From Bacteroidales bacterium (lineage in GTDB: Bacteria; Bacteroidota; Bacteroidia; Bacteroidales; Dysgonomonadaceae), in contig DUUR01000291.1 in NCBI GenBank assembly GCA_012841425.1, forward strand, positions 1 to 6,161: a stretch of 6,161 bases of DNA, read 5' to 3'. Position numbers and translations under genes: made by a program. Positions 5,287 to 6,161 of the stretch are shown in pieces; position 1 is the stretch's first letter, and each line of letters begins with the position of its first letter. Below the pieces are notes generated by a model. The model was not told where the DNA came from. It saw nothing but the letters and a program-made list of their open reading frames with translations, and did no database searches.

Positions 5287-6161
5287 TCAATCTTTACTAA
5301 AGATTCTAATATTACGAAACAACGGATTTTTCTTATCATAAATAAGAATCTCTATAAAAAGAATTAAAAGCAAAATCCATGCAAAAACAGTAAATTTCTC
5401 GTCATATTCCGAATATGAAAGCGAAGATGTCGTTGTTGTTTCTAATTCATCAAGTTGAGCAACTAATGCTTGGATAGCACTATTACTATTGTCTGCTCTA
5501 ACATACATTCCATATCCACTTTGAGCTATCTCCATACCCATCTGCTCATTCAATCTAGAAACCACCACATTTCCCTCATTGTCTGTCATAAACTGAGTGC
5601 CGAACTCCACTGAAGGTATGGGTGCTCCACTAGGCGAACCAATACCTATAACATTAACCTGCACACCCTCCTTTGCAACGGAGGCCGCAATCTCAATTGC
5701 ATTTCCCTCATGATCTTCACCGTCTGTAATTACAACTATAGAACGACTTGCACTCTGATCACTTGAAAAAGAAGTCATACCCAAGTTTATTGCGTCTCCA
5801 ATAGCTGTACCCTGAATAGGAACTAAACTTGGATCTATAGTATTTAAAAATATTTTAGCAGACTGAGTATCTGATGTTAATGGCATCTGCACATAAGCTT
5901 CACCCGCAAATACAATTAATCCCACTTTATCATTACTTCTCACATCAATTAGTCTCGACAAAATATGCTTTGCTCTAGCAAGTCTATTTGGTGAAACATC
6001 CTCAGTAAGCATTGAGTTTGAAACATCAATTGCAATAACCAGCTCAATCCCCTCTTTTTCCACAGTTTGCACCTTTGTTCCGAATTGTGGACGAGAAATC
6101 ATAAAGATTGCTATGCATAAAGCTGCAAATATCAACCAAAACTTTAGATAAGAACGCTTTA
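5287..6161 (-). CDS. batB: BatB, VWA-domain membrane protein of the aerotolerance operon (5' end cut by window)
   Basis: The frame is open to the right edge; 290 residues are visible before the TGA at 5287. BatB proteins usually begin with another membrane helix and a loop, so about 60 residues are probably missing. The visible part starts in 'KRSYLKFW' just before a membrane helix, followed by 'SRPQFGTK', a typical BatA/BatB sequence. The von Willebrand A domain carries a complete metal-ion-dependent adhesion site: DVSNS (Asp codon at 6025-6027), a Thr in 'IQGTAIGDAI' and Asp in 'VITDGEDHEG'. 'GLIVFAGEAYVQMPLTSD' and 'RLNEQM' are also family hallmarks. A second membrane helix near the C-terminus (codons about 5337-5400) is followed by a short basic tail. 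Both ends are thus anchored with the VWA domain between them; by the topology usual for this family it faces the periplasm. VWA proteins of this type are often partners of MoxR AAA ATPases. BatB rather than BatA is chosen because batC follows directly. Confidence 0.93.
   Translation of the reverse strand, partial: KRSYLKFWLIFAALCIAIFMISRPQFGTKVQTVEKEGIELVIAIDVSNSMLTEDVSPNRLARAKHILSRLIDVRSNDKVGLIVFAGEAYVQMPLTSDTQSAKIFLNTIDPSLVPIQGTAIGDAINLGMTSFSSDQSASRSIVVITDGEDHEGNAIEIAASVAKEGVQVNVIGIGSPSGAPIPSVEFGTQFMTDNEGNVVVSRLNEQMGMEIAQSGYGMYVRADNSNSAIQALVAQLDELETTTTSSLSYSEYDEKFTVFAWILLLILFIEILIYDKKNPLFRNIRIFSKD

Noticed and set aside
6133..6135. TTG codon as the start of batB
   Set aside because: The frame stays open upstream to the edge and encodes KRSYLKFW, which continues the conserved BatB sequence; the real start is outside the window.
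1..6161. Defence system, mobile element, CRISPR array or RNA gene
   Set aside because: No transposase, terminal repeats, spaced direct repeats, tRNA-like fold or defence domains were seen on either strand.

Overview
The window comes from an AT-rich member of the Bacteroidota, most likely the order Bacteroidales. Four things point there: a bat (Bacteroides aerotolerance) operon, a small HTH protein of a type I associate with this order, a promoter of the phylum's TTTG / TAnnTTTG type, and signal peptides ending in Ala-Gln (the 'Q-rule' of Bacteroidetes). All genes lie on the minus strand, so transcription runs from high to low coordinates. There is no gene-free stretch above 300 bases.

In transcription order, the right two thirds (6161 to 1800) holds the 3' part of the bat operon. 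It encodes BatB, a membrane-anchored von Willebrand A protein whose N-terminus lies outside the window. BatC follows, an exported TPR protein with a Gln/Asp/Glu-rich tail. Then comes an 893-residue protein in which BatD (Ig-like domains, membrane helix, cytoplasmic helical domain) and BatE (TPRs, two membrane helices, SH3-like domain) are joined in one frame. The junction still looks like an intact BatE signal peptide. A PAP2-family lipid phosphatase starts 29 bases after batDE and is probably transcribed with it.

The left third is separate. A 99-residue HTH protein of unknown function has its own good Bacteroidetes-type promoter (985-1015) and a strong terminator (585-628). Beyond that is the 5' part of a universal stress protein with an N-terminal DUF2007-like domain. 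It is cut by the left edge, and a perfect 15-base palindrome lies just upstream of its start codon.

The Bat proteins probably form a cell-envelope assembly. The VWA domain of BatB sits next to the membrane, and the TPR parts of BatC and BatE and the Ig-like domains of BatD provide periplasmic interaction surfaces. MoxR-type ATPase and batA genes usually lie upstream, outside this window. The biochemical role of the system is still poorly defined. I see no mobile element, CRISPR array, tRNA or rRNA. The gene families are known; the most unusual points are the BatD-BatE fusion with its embedded signal peptide and the DUF2007-USP architecture.
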